A stretch of 64,000 nucleotides of DNA. Origin: Mycobacterium sp. AZCC_0083. Lineage in GTDB: Bacteria > Actinomycetota > Actinomycetes > Mycobacteriales > Mycobacteriaceae. Of the stretch, positions 8,532 to 16,868 are shown piece by piece. A program made the position numbers and the translations under genes. The stretch lies in contig NZ_JACHGP010000013.1 in assembly GCF_014202335.1 (NCBI RefSeq), positions 178,849 to 242,848 of the forward strand. The letters are read 5' to 3'. How positions within the stretch are numbered: position 1 is the stretch's first letter; every line of letters starts with the position of its first letter. The notes beneath the pieces are model-generated. The model did not search any database. It worked only from the letters and a program-made list of their open reading frames with translations, and was not told where the DNA came from.

Positions 8532-8794
8532 ATCGCCATCCGCTGGTTGACGGTCCCCTGCCACGCATCGACGGCATCCTGCAGCGGCATGCCGAGCGCG
8601 TTGCAGAGTCCGATGACCGTGCCGAAGCTCGGGCTGGGGATTCTTCCGACCTCGATCTTGCGCAGCGTCTCGGGCGAGATACCGGCGTGACGCGCGATCG
8701 TCTCGGGGTCGCGACCGGCTCGGGCCGCCCTGATCAGCGCGCCGAGCCGTTCCCCGGCTCTCACCTGCTCCGGGCTCAGCGGTAAGCGCACCAT
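8528..8794 (-). CDS. Small XRE-family transcriptional regulator
   Basis: An 88-residue protein that is essentially one HTH_3 domain: RLGALIRAARAGRDPETIAR, then AGISPETLRKIEVGRIPSPS as helix-turn-helix, then a C-terminal helix. An in-frame ATG at 8806 would sit 3 bases from a dyad, leaving no room for transcription initiation; ATG 8794 is preferred, though no good ribosome site precedes either, so a leaderless mRNA is possible. It is divergent from an M24 peptidase gene, with two copies of the same dyad between them, so it probably represses both genes. Confidence 0.8.
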   Translation of the reverse strand: MVRLPLSPEQVRAGERLGALIRAARAGRDPETIARHAGISPETLRKIEVGRIPSPSFGTVIGLCNALGMPLQDAVDAWQGTVNQRMAI

Positions 8795-8808
8795 GCAGGT
8801 CAGCATAG

Positions 8809-8826
8809 CCGGTATTCATATACCGG
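8809..8826. promoter_or_regulatory. XRE operator copy 1 (CCGGTAT-N4-ATACCGG)
   Basis: Perfect 7-bp inverted repeat around TCAT. The core CGGTAT-N4-ATACCG recurs at 8843-8858, centre-to-centre 33 bases, close to three helical turns, so two dimers would bind the same face. Confidence 0.8.
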
Positions 8827-8842
8827 AGCTGGTACCGTCGTA

Positions 8843-8858
8843 CGGTATAGAAATACCG
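8843..8858. promoter_or_regulatory. XRE operator copy 2 (CGGTAT-N4-ATACCG)
   Basis: Perfect 6-bp inverted repeat around AGAA, located 21 bases before the M24 peptidase start and just upstream of its GAAGGAGG ribosome site (8865-8872). It would overlap the promoter of that gene. Confidence 0.8.
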
Positions 8859-8878
8859 ATCGACGAAGGAGGCCGGAC

Positions 8879-9646
8879 GTGATCGAACTCAAGACTGCCG
8901 ACGAGATCGACAAGATGGCAGTGACGGGTGAGTTCGTCGCGCAGACGCTGAAGACGCTGTCGGCTGAGGCTCAGCCCGGCGTCAACCTGATGGCACTGGA
9001 GCACCACGCCCGGGAGCTGGTTTCCGAGCGGGGTGCGGAGTCCTGCTACTGGGATTACGCGCCGTCATTCGGTCGCGGTCCATTCCGGAACGTCATCTGC
9101 CTGTCGGTGAACGACGCTGTGCTGCACGGGATGCCACGCGACTACGTGCTGCGCGATGGCGACGTGTTGAGCCTGGACTTCGCGGTGTCGATCGACGGCT
9201 GGGTGGCCGATTCCGCGGTCACGGTCATCGTCGGCGACGGCGCCGACCCCGCCGACAAGGAACTCGTCGAGTCAACGCGACGTGCGCTTGACGCGGGTAT
9301 CGCCGCGGCCGTGCCGGGGGGTCGACTCGGTGACGTCTCTGCTGCCATCGGCGACGTCGCCGCCGAAGCCGGCTATCGGGTCAACGCCGAATTCGGTGGC
9401 CATGGACTGGGCCGGACCATGCACGAGGATCCGCACGTCTCCAATCGCGGACGACGCGGGCGCGGATTGCTGCTGCGCGCCGGGATGACCCTCGCACTCG
9501 AACCGTGGTGGGCGCGCGGCAGCGATCGCCTGACCATCAACGGGGACGGGTGGACCCTGCGCTCGGCGGACGGGTCGAACACGGCGCACTCCGAGCACAC
9601 CATCGCGATCACCGAGCGAGGCCCTCGCATCCTCACCCAGGGCTAA
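8879..9646 (+). CDS. M24-family metallopeptidase, type I methionyl aminopeptidase-like
   Basis: The 255-residue product has the pita-bread fold of methionine aminopeptidases. Metal ligands can be placed: Asp in LSLDFAVS, Asp in VADSAVTV, His in FGGHGLGR, Glu in LALEPWW and Glu in SEHTIAI. GTG 8879 follows a strong GAAGGAGG at 8865-8872. The pairing with a tiny divergent XRE regulator and duplicated operators is unlike the constitutive housekeeping map genes, suggesting an inducible, accessory aminopeptidase. Catalytic role would be N-terminal Met removal or another Xaa-peptide cleavage; substrate choice is not deducible. Confidence 0.88.
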   Translation: MIELKTADEIDKMAVTGEFVAQTLKTLSAEAQPGVNLMALEHHARELVSERGAESCYWDYAPSFGRGPFRNVICLSVNDAVLHGMPRDYVLRDGDVLSLDFAVSIDGWVADSAVTVIVGDGADPADKELVESTRRALDAGIAAAVPGGRLGDVSAAIGDVAAEAGYRVNAEFGGHGLGRTMHEDPHVSNRGRRGRGLLLRAGMTLALEPWWARGSDRLTINGDGWTLRSADGSNTAHSEHTIAITERGPRILTQG

Positions 9647-9650
9647 GAGC

Positions 9651-10292
9651 TCACCAGGTGTTCCAGTGGGTGAGCTGCTCGGCGGGCAGCCGTTTGGCGG
9701 GCCGGAAGTCGGTGCCCCTCGTGTAGGCGATCGGGAACAGCCCGCCCTGGGAGTACTTGTCGAACGGGATGCCGAGGATCTCGGCGGCCTGCTTCTCTCC
9801 ATCGCCGATCAGGTGCAGCGTCGTCCATGCCGACCCGAGGCCGCGGGAACGCAACGCCAACATGAAGCTCCACGCCGCGGGAAGCAGCGACCCCCAGAAG
9901 GCGGCGCTCCTACCCGCGGGCGCACCGTCCGGCCTGCCCTCGAGACACGGAATCAGCATGACCGGAACCTCGTGCAGGTGTTCGTTGAGGTACTTCGCGG
10001 AGCCCATCACCAACGGCGTGCGCTCGTCGCGGCTGTCGCCGTACGTCGGCTTCTCCGCGTCCAGGTAGGGCGTTGCCGCGGTGCGGTAGATGTCGGCCAA
10101 CGCCCTCTTCTTCTCCGGCTCGTCGACGAACACGAACTGCCAACCTTGGGCGTTGGATCCGGTGGGGGCCTGCAACGCGAGTTCGAGACACTCCAGCAGC
10201 ACCTCGCGCGGCACCGGCTTGTCGAAGTCGAGACGCTTGCGGACCGAGCGGGTCGTGGTCAGGAGTTCGTCGACGGTGAGGTTGAGAGTCAT
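9651..10292 (-). CDS. Nitroreductase family FMN-dependent oxidoreductase (Rv3368c-like)
   Basis: A 213-residue nitroreductase: N-terminal TRSVRKRLDFDKPVPREVL, FMN-binding QAPTGSNAQGWQFV, central PLVMGSAKYL region and a late GLGSAWTTLHL segment. These proteins reduce nitro or quinone-like compounds with NAD(P)H via FMN. Gene order nitroreductase / Rv3369-like / dnaE2 matches Rv3368c-Rv3370c. The start codon is only 23 bases from the divergent start at 10316. Confidence 0.92.
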   Translation of the reverse strand: MTLNLTVDELLTTTRSVRKRLDFDKPVPREVLLECLELALQAPTGSNAQGWQFVFVDEPEKKRALADIYRTAATPYLDAEKPTYGDSRDERTPLVMGSAKYLNEHLHEVPVMLIPCLEGRPDGAPAGRSAAFWGSLLPAAWSFMLALRSRGLGSAWTTLHLIGDGEKQAAEILGIPFDKYSQGGLFPIAYTRGTDFRPAKRLPAEQLTHWNTW

Positions 10293-10315
10293 AGCCGGAG
10301 ACTACATTCGGAATC
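10293..10315. promoter_or_regulatory. Ultra-short divergent promoter region, probably leaderless in both directions
   Basis: Only 23 bases separate two divergent start codons. TACATT (10303-10308) ends 7 bases before ATG 10316, and on the minus strand TAGTCT (10304-10299) ends 6 bases before ATG 10292. Both are good -10 candidates placing transcription starts at the A of the start codons. No Shine-Dalgarno fits either gene. This is inference from spacing. Confidence 0.5.
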
Positions 10316-10726
10316 ATGAGCGCTGATCTGACGCCCGAAGTCATCGACCGACTGACCAACGACCAGTACGGCTGGCTCACCACCGTCGCGAAGTCGGGCC
10401 AGCCCGTGCCGAAGCTCATCTGGTTCCAGTTCGACGGAGCCGCCGTGTTCATCTACACGATGCCCGGCGCGGCGAAGGTCGCCCACGTTCAGCGCCACCC
10501 CCGGGTCAGCCTCAACCTCGATTCCGACGGCAACGGCAGCGGCATCGTCGTGATCGGCGGCGAGGCCACCATCGACGCCACCGACGTCGACTGTCGTACC
10601 GACGAACCGTACTGGGCCAAGTACGCGGAGGCCGCCGCCAAGTTCGAACTGAGCGAAGCGATGGCGGACTACGGCACGCGGATCAAGATCACCATCGACA
10701 AGGTGTGGACCACGCCGACCGACTGA
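10316..10726 (+). CDS. F420-type pyridoxamine-oxidase-fold oxidoreductase, TIGR03667 family (Rv3369-like)
   Basis: A 136-residue split-barrel flavin/deazaflavin-binding protein of the Rv3369 family. The pattern GWLTTVAKSGQPVPKLIWF and FIYTMPGAAKVAHVQRHPRV matches pyridoxamine 5'-phosphate oxidase-like F420-binding proteins. A role as an F420H2-dependent reductase is family-based; the substrate is unknown. It is divergent from the nitroreductase and very likely starts from a leaderless mRNA. Confidence 0.88.
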   Translation: MSADLTPEVIDRLTNDQYGWLTTVAKSGQPVPKLIWFQFDGAAVFIYTMPGAAKVAHVQRHPRVSLNLDSDGNGSGIVVIGGEATIDATDVDCRTDEPYWAKYAEAAAKFELSEAMADYGTRIKITIDKVWTTPTD

Positions 10727-10737
10727 CCCCCTCCCCC

Positions 10738-10798
10738 GCGAGCGCGCGTGTTTGCATGCCGACACGCCGCATTTCGCCAGCATTTTGCGCGCGCTCGT
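10738..10798. repeat. Sixty-base nested palindrome, REP-like intergenic element
   Basis: Outer arms CGAGCGCGCG (10739-10748) and CGCGCGCTCG (10788-10797) are perfect inverted repeats; an inner hairpin pairs GCGTGT (10746-10751) with ACACGC (10762-10767). It sits after the Rv3369-like stop and before the lipoprotein start. The structure resembles short palindromic elements repeated between genes of fast-growing mycobacteria, and could act as a terminator. Only one copy is evident in this window. Confidence 0.55.
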
Positions 10799-10813
10799 GC
10801 TCGACTGCTACCG

Positions 10814-11392
10814 ATGGCGATACGACTCGTCTTGGCAGCGGGGCTGTTGGTCCTCGCCGCCTGCGGAAGCGAGCAAGTGGCTCCCGATCAGTCGCCGCCA
10901 GAGTCGATGGCCACCGCGACGACCGAGCCTGCGCCGACGTCACGGAACATCGTCACCGAAGGCGTCATCGACAAGCGCGTCGGCCAGGCGGGTGGCCTCG
11001 GCTGCGGCGAAGGTCCCGATGCGGTCTGCGACGTGGTGTTCACGGTGACGGCGCTGGAACAGGACCCGAAGTGCCCTGGCGTGTCCGTCCCTGCAGGAAT
11101 GCGGTTGTTGCGCATCGAGGTTGACGCCGAAGCAGCTGTCGCCTTTCAGTTCGAACAGCCGCCGACCGCGCTGCTGCTGGCGCACTGGGACGTCGAGACG
11201 GACGACGGCGCACGCCACCCCCTTCGGATGGTCGATGCCTGCAGTCCGGATGCCGGAGTGTTCGCCGAAACGCTGGCTGCCGGTGCGCATCCCCGCGACA
11301 GCGTGGTGGTCGAGGCGCCGAAGCGCGCCACCTTCCTCTGGCTGCAGTATCTCCAGATGACATGGCGGTGGTCGGTGCGTGCGCCGGTGTGA
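10814..11392 (+). CDS. Putative exported lipoprotein, unknown function
   Basis: The start ATG 10814 gives a short signal peptide MAIRLVLAAGLLVLAACGSE with a type II lipobox LAAC, cysteine at residue 16. The mature 177-residue part opens with a Pro/Thr/Ala linker and then a beta-rich domain with four further cysteines (GCGEGPDAVCDVVF, DPKCPG, VDACSPD), probably in disulfides. A frame further upstream runs into the palindromic element and is not used. It converges on dnaE2 with 10 bases between stops. Family not recognised; an immunoglobulin-like DUF4352-type fold is a possibility. Confidence 0.75.
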   Translation: MAIRLVLAAGLLVLAACGSEQVAPDQSPPESMATATTEPAPTSRNIVTEGVIDKRVGQAGGLGCGEGPDAVCDVVFTVTALEQDPKCPGVSVPAGMRLLRIEVDAEAAVAFQFEQPPTALLLAHWDVETDDGARHPLRMVDACSPDAGVFAETLAAGAHPRDSVVVEAPKRATFLWLQYLQMTWRWSVRAPV

Positions 11393-11402
11393 GGGGCTTC
11401 GC

Positions 11403-14400
11403 TCACTGGAAGTCCCTCGACTTGGACGCCACCCGCATGTCGAGCTTGCTCATCCGGTCGGCGATCACGGTGACGGCACCGCTGGCGTTCTGTACGATGC
11501 CGCGGATCACCAAACCCGACGCCGTCTGCGCCAGCTTGCGATGCCTGCCCCAAACCCCACGCGAACACAGCACGTTGACCATCCCGGTCTCGTCCTCCAA
11601 GTTCATGAACGTCACGCCTTGGGCCGTAGCCGGCCGCTGTCGATGCGTCACCGCGCCGGCAACCAGCACCCGGGTGCCGTCCGGCACCGACAGCAACCGG
11701 TTGGCAGGCACGACGCCGATCTCGTCGAGGCGCTCGCGGAGGAACTGGATGGGGTGACTGTCCGGCGAGACGCCGGTGGCCCATACGTCGGCGGCGGCCA
11801 ACTCGAGGTGGGTCATACCTGGCAGGGACGGGACGTGCGAGGACGACCCGACACCGGGCAAGCGGTCGGGGCGCTCGGATGCCGCTGCGCCTGCCGCCCA
11901 CAACCCCTCGCGTCTGGAGATCCCGAAGCAGCCCAACGCACCCGCGGTGGCCAATGCCTCGGTCTGAGGCACAGAGAGCTGAACCCGGCCCGCCAGGTCG
12001 ACCAGAGACGTGAACGCGCCGTTGGTGTTTCGGTCCTCGACGATCAGCTCGGCCAACTCGTCACCGATGTGCCGGACGGCACCAAGACCCAGCCTGACGG
12101 CGTTGCCCGCGTCCTCCAACGTGGCGTGCGCCAGGCTGGCGTTCGCGTCGGGCCCATGCACGACGACGCCGTGCCTGCGGGCATCGGCGACCAGTGACTG
12201 CGGCGAGTAGAAGCCCATCGGCTGCGCGCGCAACAACGCCGCGCAGAACACCGCGGGATGGTGCAGCTTGAACCACGACGAGTAGAACACCAGCGAGGCG
12301 AACGACAACGAATGACTCTCGGGGAAGCCGAAGTTGGCGAAGGCCTCCAGCTTGTCGTAGATCCGGTCGGCCACCTCGCCGGTGATGCCGTGCCGGTTGT
12401 GCATGCCGGCGTAGAACCGGTCCCGTAGCCCTCGCATCTTCTCGGTGGACCGCTTGGACCCCATGGCACGGCGCAACTGGTCGGCCTCGGCAGCCGAGAA
12501 GCCGGCACAGTCCACCGCCAACTGCATCAGCTGCTCCTGAAAGAGCGGAACTCCCAACGTCTTCCGCAGTGCCTGTTCCATCGACGGGTGGTCATAGGTC
12601 ACCGGCTCCAGACCGTTGCGCCTGTTGATGTAGGGGTGCACCGAGTTGCCCTGGATCGGCCCCGGCCGGATCAGGGCGACCTCGACCACCAGGTCGTAGA
12701 ACACCCGCGGCTTGAGCCTTGGCAGCGTGGCCATCTGCGCGCGCGACTCCACCTGGAACACCCCGACCGAGTCGGCGCGCTGCAGCATCTCGTACACCGC
12801 GGGCTCGGAGAGATCCAGCTTGGCCAGGTCGACTTCGATGCCCTTGTGCTCGGCGATCAAGTCGATGGCGTAGTGCAGCGCCGAGAGCATGCCAAGCCCG
12901 AGCATGTCGAACTTCACCAATCCTATTGCCGCACAATCGTCCTTGTCCCACTGCAACACGCTGCGGTTCTCCATGCGGGCCCACTCCACCGGGCACACGT
13001 CGGCGATGGGCCGGTCGCAGATCACCATGCCGCCGGAGTGGATGCCCATGTGCCTTGGCAGGTTCTTGATCTGCAACGCGAGATCGATCACCTGTTCGGG
13101 GATGTCCTCGACGTCGGGCGAGTCCGCCAGCCCGTTCCATCTGCTGATCTGCTTGCTCCAGGCGTCCTGCTGGCCTTGCGAGAAGCCGAGCGCGCGGGCC
13201 ATGTCACGCACGGCGCTGCGGCCCCGGTAGGTGATGACGTTGGCGACCTGCGCGGCGTAGTCGCGGCCGTAGCGTTCGTAGACGTACTGAATCGCCTTCT
13301 CCCGCAAGTCCGATTCGATGTCGATGTCGATGTCTGGTGGACCGTCGCGCGCCGGGGAGAGGAACCTTTCGAACAACAACTCGTTGGCAATCGGATCGAC
13401 GTGCGTGACACCCAACGCGTAGCAGACCGCCGAGTTGGCCGCCGATCCCCTGCCCTGAGCCAGGATGCCGTTGTCCCTGCAGAACCGGGTGATGTCGTGC
13501 ACCACCAGGAAGTAGCCGGGGAAGTTCAGTTGGGTGATGACCTTCAGCTCGTGCTCGATCTGCTGGTAGGCACGCGGGGATCGCTCCGGCGGTCCGTACC
13601 GGTTGTGGGCCCCGGTCATCACCAGGTGCCGCAGCCAGCTGTCCTCGTCGTGCCCGTCGGGCACGTCGAACGGCGGCAGCTGCGGCGCGATGAGCGCCAG
13701 CCCGAATGCGCACTGCTCGCCGAGCTCGGCTGCGGCCGTCACCACCTCGGGGCAGTGCGCGAACAGCCGTGCCATCTCCTCCCCCGACCGCAGGTGCGCG
13801 CCACCCAGCGGCGCCAGCCAGCCGGCCGCGTCGTCCATCGAGTTGCGTGCCCGGATCGCCCCCATCGCCATCGCCAGCCGGCCGCGGCCGGGTTCGGCGA
13901 AATGTGCTGCAGTGCTTGCCACCACGCCAACACCGAAGCGCGGGGCCAGCGCGGCAAGGACGGCGTTGCGCTCGTCGTCGAGCGGATGACCGTGCCTGGT
14001 CAGCTCGATGCTGACCCGGTCGGCGCCGAAGCGGTCCACCAGATCGGCGAGCGCCGACTCGGCCGCATCCGGACCGCCGGTCGAGAGTGCTTGGCGCACA
14101 TGGCCCTTGCGGCAGCCGGTGAGGACGTGCCAGTGCCCGCCCGCGGCCTCGGTCAGCTCGTCGAAGTCGTAGCGCGGCTTGCCCTTCTCGCCGCCGGCCA
14201 GGTGCGCCCTGGTCAGCTGCCGCGATAGCCGTCGATACCCCTCAGGCCCGCGGGCCAGGACCAGCAGATGTGGACCGGGTGGGTCGGGCTCCTCGGTGCG
14301 GGCGACGTTCCCGAGCGAGAGCTCCGCGCCGAACACCGTGGCCACGTCCAGCTCCTTGGCGGCCTCGGCGAACCGCACCACCCCGTACAGGCCGTCGTGG

Positions 14401-14705
14401 TCGGTCAGCGCGATGGCACGCAGGTCCAGCCGGGCGGCCTCCTCGACCAGCTCCTCGGGCGTGCTGGCCCCGTCGAGGAAGCTGTACGCCGAGTGGGCGT
14501 GCAGCTCGGCGTACGGCGTAGACGTGTGAGCCTTGCCCGTCCGGTTCTTTTCCGGCGGCTCGTAGCTCCCCCGCTTGCGCGACCAGGCCGGGCTGTCGCC
14601 GCCGTCGGCGTCCGGCTCGGGAAGACGCGAGCCGGCACGGCGCGGTTTGCCGGTGAGCACGCGCTCCATCTCGGCCCAGCTCGGCGGTCCGTTGTGCCAG
14701 CCCAT
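11403..14705 (-). CDS. dnaE2: Error-prone DNA polymerase III alpha subunit DnaE2
   Basis: A 1100-residue C-family polymerase. The PHP domain begins with AELHAHSAYSFLDGAS and the polymerase active site carries the Asp triad-type motif PDIDIDIESD near residue 458, followed by palm/fingers, an HhH region and an OB domain near the C-terminus (GTRVLVAGAVTHRQR). DnaE2 performs SOS translesion synthesis and drives induced mutagenesis in mycobacteria together with ImuA' and ImuB, both encoded at 25.4-27.7 kb. An in-frame ATG at 14726 lies inside the SOS box, so ATG 14705 (MGWHNGPPSWAEMERVL) is chosen. Orthologue of Rv3370c. Confidence 0.97.
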   Translation of the reverse strand: MGWHNGPPSWAEMERVLTGKPRRAGSRLPEPDADGGDSPAWSRKRGSYEPPEKNRTGKAHTSTPYAELHAHSAYSFLDGASTPEELVEEAARLDLRAIALTDHDGLYGVVRFAEAAKELDVATVFGAELSLGNVARTEEPDPPGPHLLVLARGPEGYRRLSRQLTRAHLAGGEKGKPRYDFDELTEAAGGHWHVLTGCRKGHVRQALSTGGPDAAESALADLVDRFGADRVSIELTRHGHPLDDERNAVLAALAPRFGVGVVASTAAHFAEPGRGRLAMAMGAIRARNSMDDAAGWLAPLGGAHLRSGEEMARLFAHCPEVVTAAAELGEQCAFGLALIAPQLPPFDVPDGHDEDSWLRHLVMTGAHNRYGPPERSPRAYQQIEHELKVITQLNFPGYFLVVHDITRFCRDNGILAQGRGSAANSAVCYALGVTHVDPIANELLFERFLSPARDGPPDIDIDIESDLREKAIQYVYERYGRDYAAQVANVITYRGRSAVRDMARALGFSQGQQDAWSKQISRWNGLADSPDVEDIPEQVIDLALQIKNLPRHMGIHSGGMVICDRPIADVCPVEWARMENRSVLQWDKDDCAAIGLVKFDMLGLGMLSALHYAIDLIAEHKGIEVDLAKLDLSEPAVYEMLQRADSVGVFQVESRAQMATLPRLKPRVFYDLVVEVALIRPGPIQGNSVHPYINRRNGLEPVTYDHPSMEQALRKTLGVPLFQEQLMQLAVDCAGFSAAEADQLRRAMGSKRSTEKMRGLRDRFYAGMHNRHGITGEVADRIYDKLEAFANFGFPESHSLSFASLVFYSSWFKLHHPAVFCAALLRAQPMGFYSPQSLVADARRHGVVVHGPDANASLAHATLEDAGNAVRLGLGAVRHIGDELAELIVEDRNTNGAFTSLVDLAGRVQLSVPQTEALATAGALGCFGISRREGLWAAGAAASERPDRLPGVGSSSHVPSLPGMTHLELAAADVWATGVSPDSHPIQFLRERLDEIGVVPANRLLSVPDGTRVLVAGAVTHRQRPATAQGVTFMNLEDETGMVNVLCSRGVWGRHRKLAQTASGLVIRGIVQNASGAVTVIADRMSKLDMRVASKSRDFQ

Positions 14706-14718
14706 CCCATCACTGTAG

Positions 14719-14734
14719 TCGAACATGTGTTCGA
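14719..14734. promoter_or_regulatory. SOS box (LexA site) for dnaE2
   Basis: TCGAACATGTGTTCGA is a perfect palindrome matching the mycobacterial LexA consensus TCGAAC-N4-GTTCGA. It lies 13 bases upstream of the chosen dnaE2 start. Confidence 0.95.
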
Positions 14735-14751
14735 TCACTACGGGCAAGAAA

Positions 14752-14783
14752 AAAGGGGCCCAAGAAAAAAGTGGGACCCCTTT
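14752..14783. other. Hairpin with A-rich loop downstream of the SOS box
   Basis: AAAGGGGCCC (14752-14761) pairs with GGGACCCCTTT (14773-14783) with one bulged base; the loop is AAGAAAAAAGT. A related tract CAAGAAAAAAGG occurs just before (14745-14756), giving a partial direct repeat. It lies between dnaE2's promoter and the flavin monooxygenase; it might end upstream transcription or attenuate the monooxygenase mRNA. Confidence 0.4.
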
Positions 14784-14883
14784 CCACCTTCAATCTATAG
14801 CGCACCGGGGGGCTTGCCGCAAGACCCCGGTCGTGCCGCATACTCGCTGGCCAAGCCTTCAACCTGCAGAAATGGGAGTGCGA

Positions 14884-16428
14884 GTGACGGAAACCGACGT
14901 GATCATCGTGGGCGCCGCCCCGACCGGACTGATGCTGGCCGGCGAGCTCCGCCGGCTGGGCACGAGGGTTCTGGTCCTGGAGCGGCTGCTGGAGCCTCGC
15001 CCCGTGCCGAAGGCCGGCGGCGTCGGCGGGCAACTCCTGCGATTCCTGGACTACCGCGGCCTCACCGAGCGATTCGAGGCGGCCAGCGGCAAGCCCCGTC
15101 CGACTCCCCGGTTCCCGTTCGGCGGTCTGCACGTCGATCTCACGCAGCTCACCGACAACCCGATGGAGGCGCTGCTCCTCCCCCAGCCGGATCTCGAGCG
15201 CCTGCTCGAGGTGATCGCCGTCGAACTCGGCGCCGAGATCCGCCGTGGGCACGAGCTGGCCGGGCTGACCCAGGACGACGACTCGGTGACCGCGGACGTG
15301 CGTGGGCCCGAAGGGCCGTATCGGGTGACCGCGAGATACCTGGTTGGCTGCGACGGCGTGGGCAGCCCCGTTCGCTCCATGGCCGGGATCGCGTTTCCCG
15401 GCGTCACCTACCCGGAGGTCAACCGCCTCGGTCACTTCGCCATGCCCGATTCGGTGACGCTGCGCGACGACGGCGACTACGAGATCCCTGGCATCGGCCA
15501 CGTTAGCGCGGGCTACACGCAAACGGACCGCGGTGTATTCGCGATCAGCTCCTACACACCAGACGATCTGGGTCTCTACACCAACGAGGAGGAGGAACGT
15601 TCGTACAACGATGCCGAGCCGATGACCGTAGCCGAGTTCCAAGAGAGCATCCGCCGTGTCCTCGGGGCCGACATTCCGCTGGTCGAACCGACTCGGCTGA
15701 CGCGCTTCACCTACGGCGCGCGACAGGTCGACCGATACCGGGCAGGCCGAGTCCTGGTGGCAGGTGATGCGGCACACCAGTTTCCGTCTGGCGGCGTGGC
15801 ACTCACCTCGGGGATGCTCGACACCGTCAACCTGGCGTGGAAGCTGGCCGCCGAGATCGACGGCTGGGCCCCGCCGGGCCTGCTCGACACCTATCATGAC
15901 GAACGTCACCTCGCCGGGGCACGCACGTTGCTGCACACCCAAGCTCAGGTGGCGCTGCGGCGCGGGCTCGACGCGGCCGCCGATGCGCTTCGGCAGATCG
16001 TGTCAGAACTGTTCCTCGACGAGCAGGCGCAGCGCCGTGTTGGCGAAATGATCGCGGGCGCCGACATCCGCTACCCGATGCCCGGCTCGGACCGTCACGG
16101 ACTGGTCGGTACCTTCGCCCCCGATCTGGCCCTGCGCACCGACCGGGGCACGACGAGCGTCGCGGAACTCATCCGTGCCGCGCGGCCCATCCTCCTCGTC
16201 CTCGCCGATCGCCAGGACGTCCGCGAGGCCGTTCGCGGCTGGGAGGACCGCGTCGACGTCCACACCGCCGAAACCGACGATCGACCGGCCGACGCCCTCC
16301 TGATCCGCCCGGACGCCCACATCGCTTGGGCCGCAACGATCGACGAACCCGCCGACACCGCCGCACTCACGCTCCGAGAGGCGCTGTCCTACTGGTTCGG
16401 GGCTCCCGTCAGTCGTCCACGTGGCTGA
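14884..16428 (+). CDS. FAD-dependent aromatic monooxygenase (PheA/TfdB family)
   Basis: The 514-residue protein is a class A flavoprotein hydroxylase. It begins VTETDVIIVGAAPTGLMLA (dinucleotide-binding motif), has the DG motif GCDGVGSPVRSMAG near residue 155 and the GD motif VLVAGDAAHQFPSGG near residue 290, plus a C-terminal thioredoxin-like domain common to this group. Such enzymes hydroxylate aromatic or polyketide substrates with NAD(P)H. Starts at ATG 14872, GTG 14878 and GTG 14884 are in frame; 14884 is preferred because GGGAG (14874-14878) is spaced 5 bases from it and the flavin fold starts at once. Substrate unknown. Confidence 0.9.
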   Translation: MTETDVIIVGAAPTGLMLAGELRRLGTRVLVLERLLEPRPVPKAGGVGGQLLRFLDYRGLTERFEAASGKPRPTPRFPFGGLHVDLTQLTDNPMEALLLPQPDLERLLEVIAVELGAEIRRGHELAGLTQDDDSVTADVRGPEGPYRVTARYLVGCDGVGSPVRSMAGIAFPGVTYPEVNRLGHFAMPDSVTLRDDGDYEIPGIGHVSAGYTQTDRGVFAISSYTPDDLGLYTNEEEERSYNDAEPMTVAEFQESIRRVLGADIPLVEPTRLTRFTYGARQVDRYRAGRVLVAGDAAHQFPSGGVALTSGMLDTVNLAWKLAAEIDGWAPPGLLDTYHDERHLAGARTLLHTQAQVALRRGLDAAADALRQIVSELFLDEQAQRRVGEMIAGADIRYPMPGSDRHGLVGTFAPDLALRTDRGTTSVAELIRAARPILLVLADRQDVREAVRGWEDRVDVHTAETDDRPADALLIRPDAHIAWAATIDEPADTAALTLREALSYWFGAPVSRPRG

Positions 16429-16768
16429 CGATGTTCACGACGTTTCCGTCGGGCGCACGGACGAAGAACCTGCGCACGCCCCAGGGTTCCGTCGTCAGCG
16501 GATGGACGATCTCGAGGCCACGCCGCTGCGCGTCCTCGTACGCCGCCTCCACCTGATCGCCGACGTGAACGGAGATCACGGAGTCGACGGGCGAGGTGGC
16601 ATCCCGAGTGACCAACTGGACGATCGCGCGGCCGTCTGGCGACTGGAGGTTGGCCACCCAGCCAAGGTTGAATCCTTCAACGGTGAGGCCGAGAAAGTCC
16701 ACGTAGAAATCGCGGGCTTCGGCTAGATCGCCCACCGACAGGTTGGCCGTGATGTTGGTCGGTCGCAT
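16409..16768 (-). CDS. VOC-superfamily (glyoxalase/bleomycin-resistance-like) protein
   Basis: A 119-residue VOC domain with two beta-alpha-beta-beta-beta units: N-terminal MRPTNITANLSVGDLAEARDF and C-terminal FFVRAPDGNVVNIVSHVDD. It could be a metalloenzyme or a binding protein; metal ligands cannot be assigned confidently. Its 3' end overlaps the convergent monooxygenase gene by 20 bases. Substrate unknown. Confidence 0.85.
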   Translation of the reverse strand: MRPTNITANLSVGDLAEARDFYVDFLGLTVEGFNLGWVANLQSPDGRAIVQLVTRDATSPVDSVISVHVGDQVEAAYEDAQRRGLEIVHPLTTEPWGVRRFFVRAPDGNVVNIVSHVDD

Positions 16769-16868
16769 GGCGTCATTCTCGCGCCGATACCGAACGGGAT
16801 TGCCGCTTCGATGATTTTCGCGCGCCTACGGAGTCAAATCAGGCAGGGATCTACATCGAGAGGAAGAC

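Noticed and set aside
12588..14228. A 546-codon frame opposite dnaE2
   Set aside because: Shadow of the polymerase frame in high-GC DNA; no ribosome site and no recognisable domain.
14726..14747. Longer dnaE2 start codons (ATG 14726 and 14747)
   Set aside because: They lie within or upstream of the LexA box, so the mRNA would not include them if the promoter is upstream of the usual SOS position.
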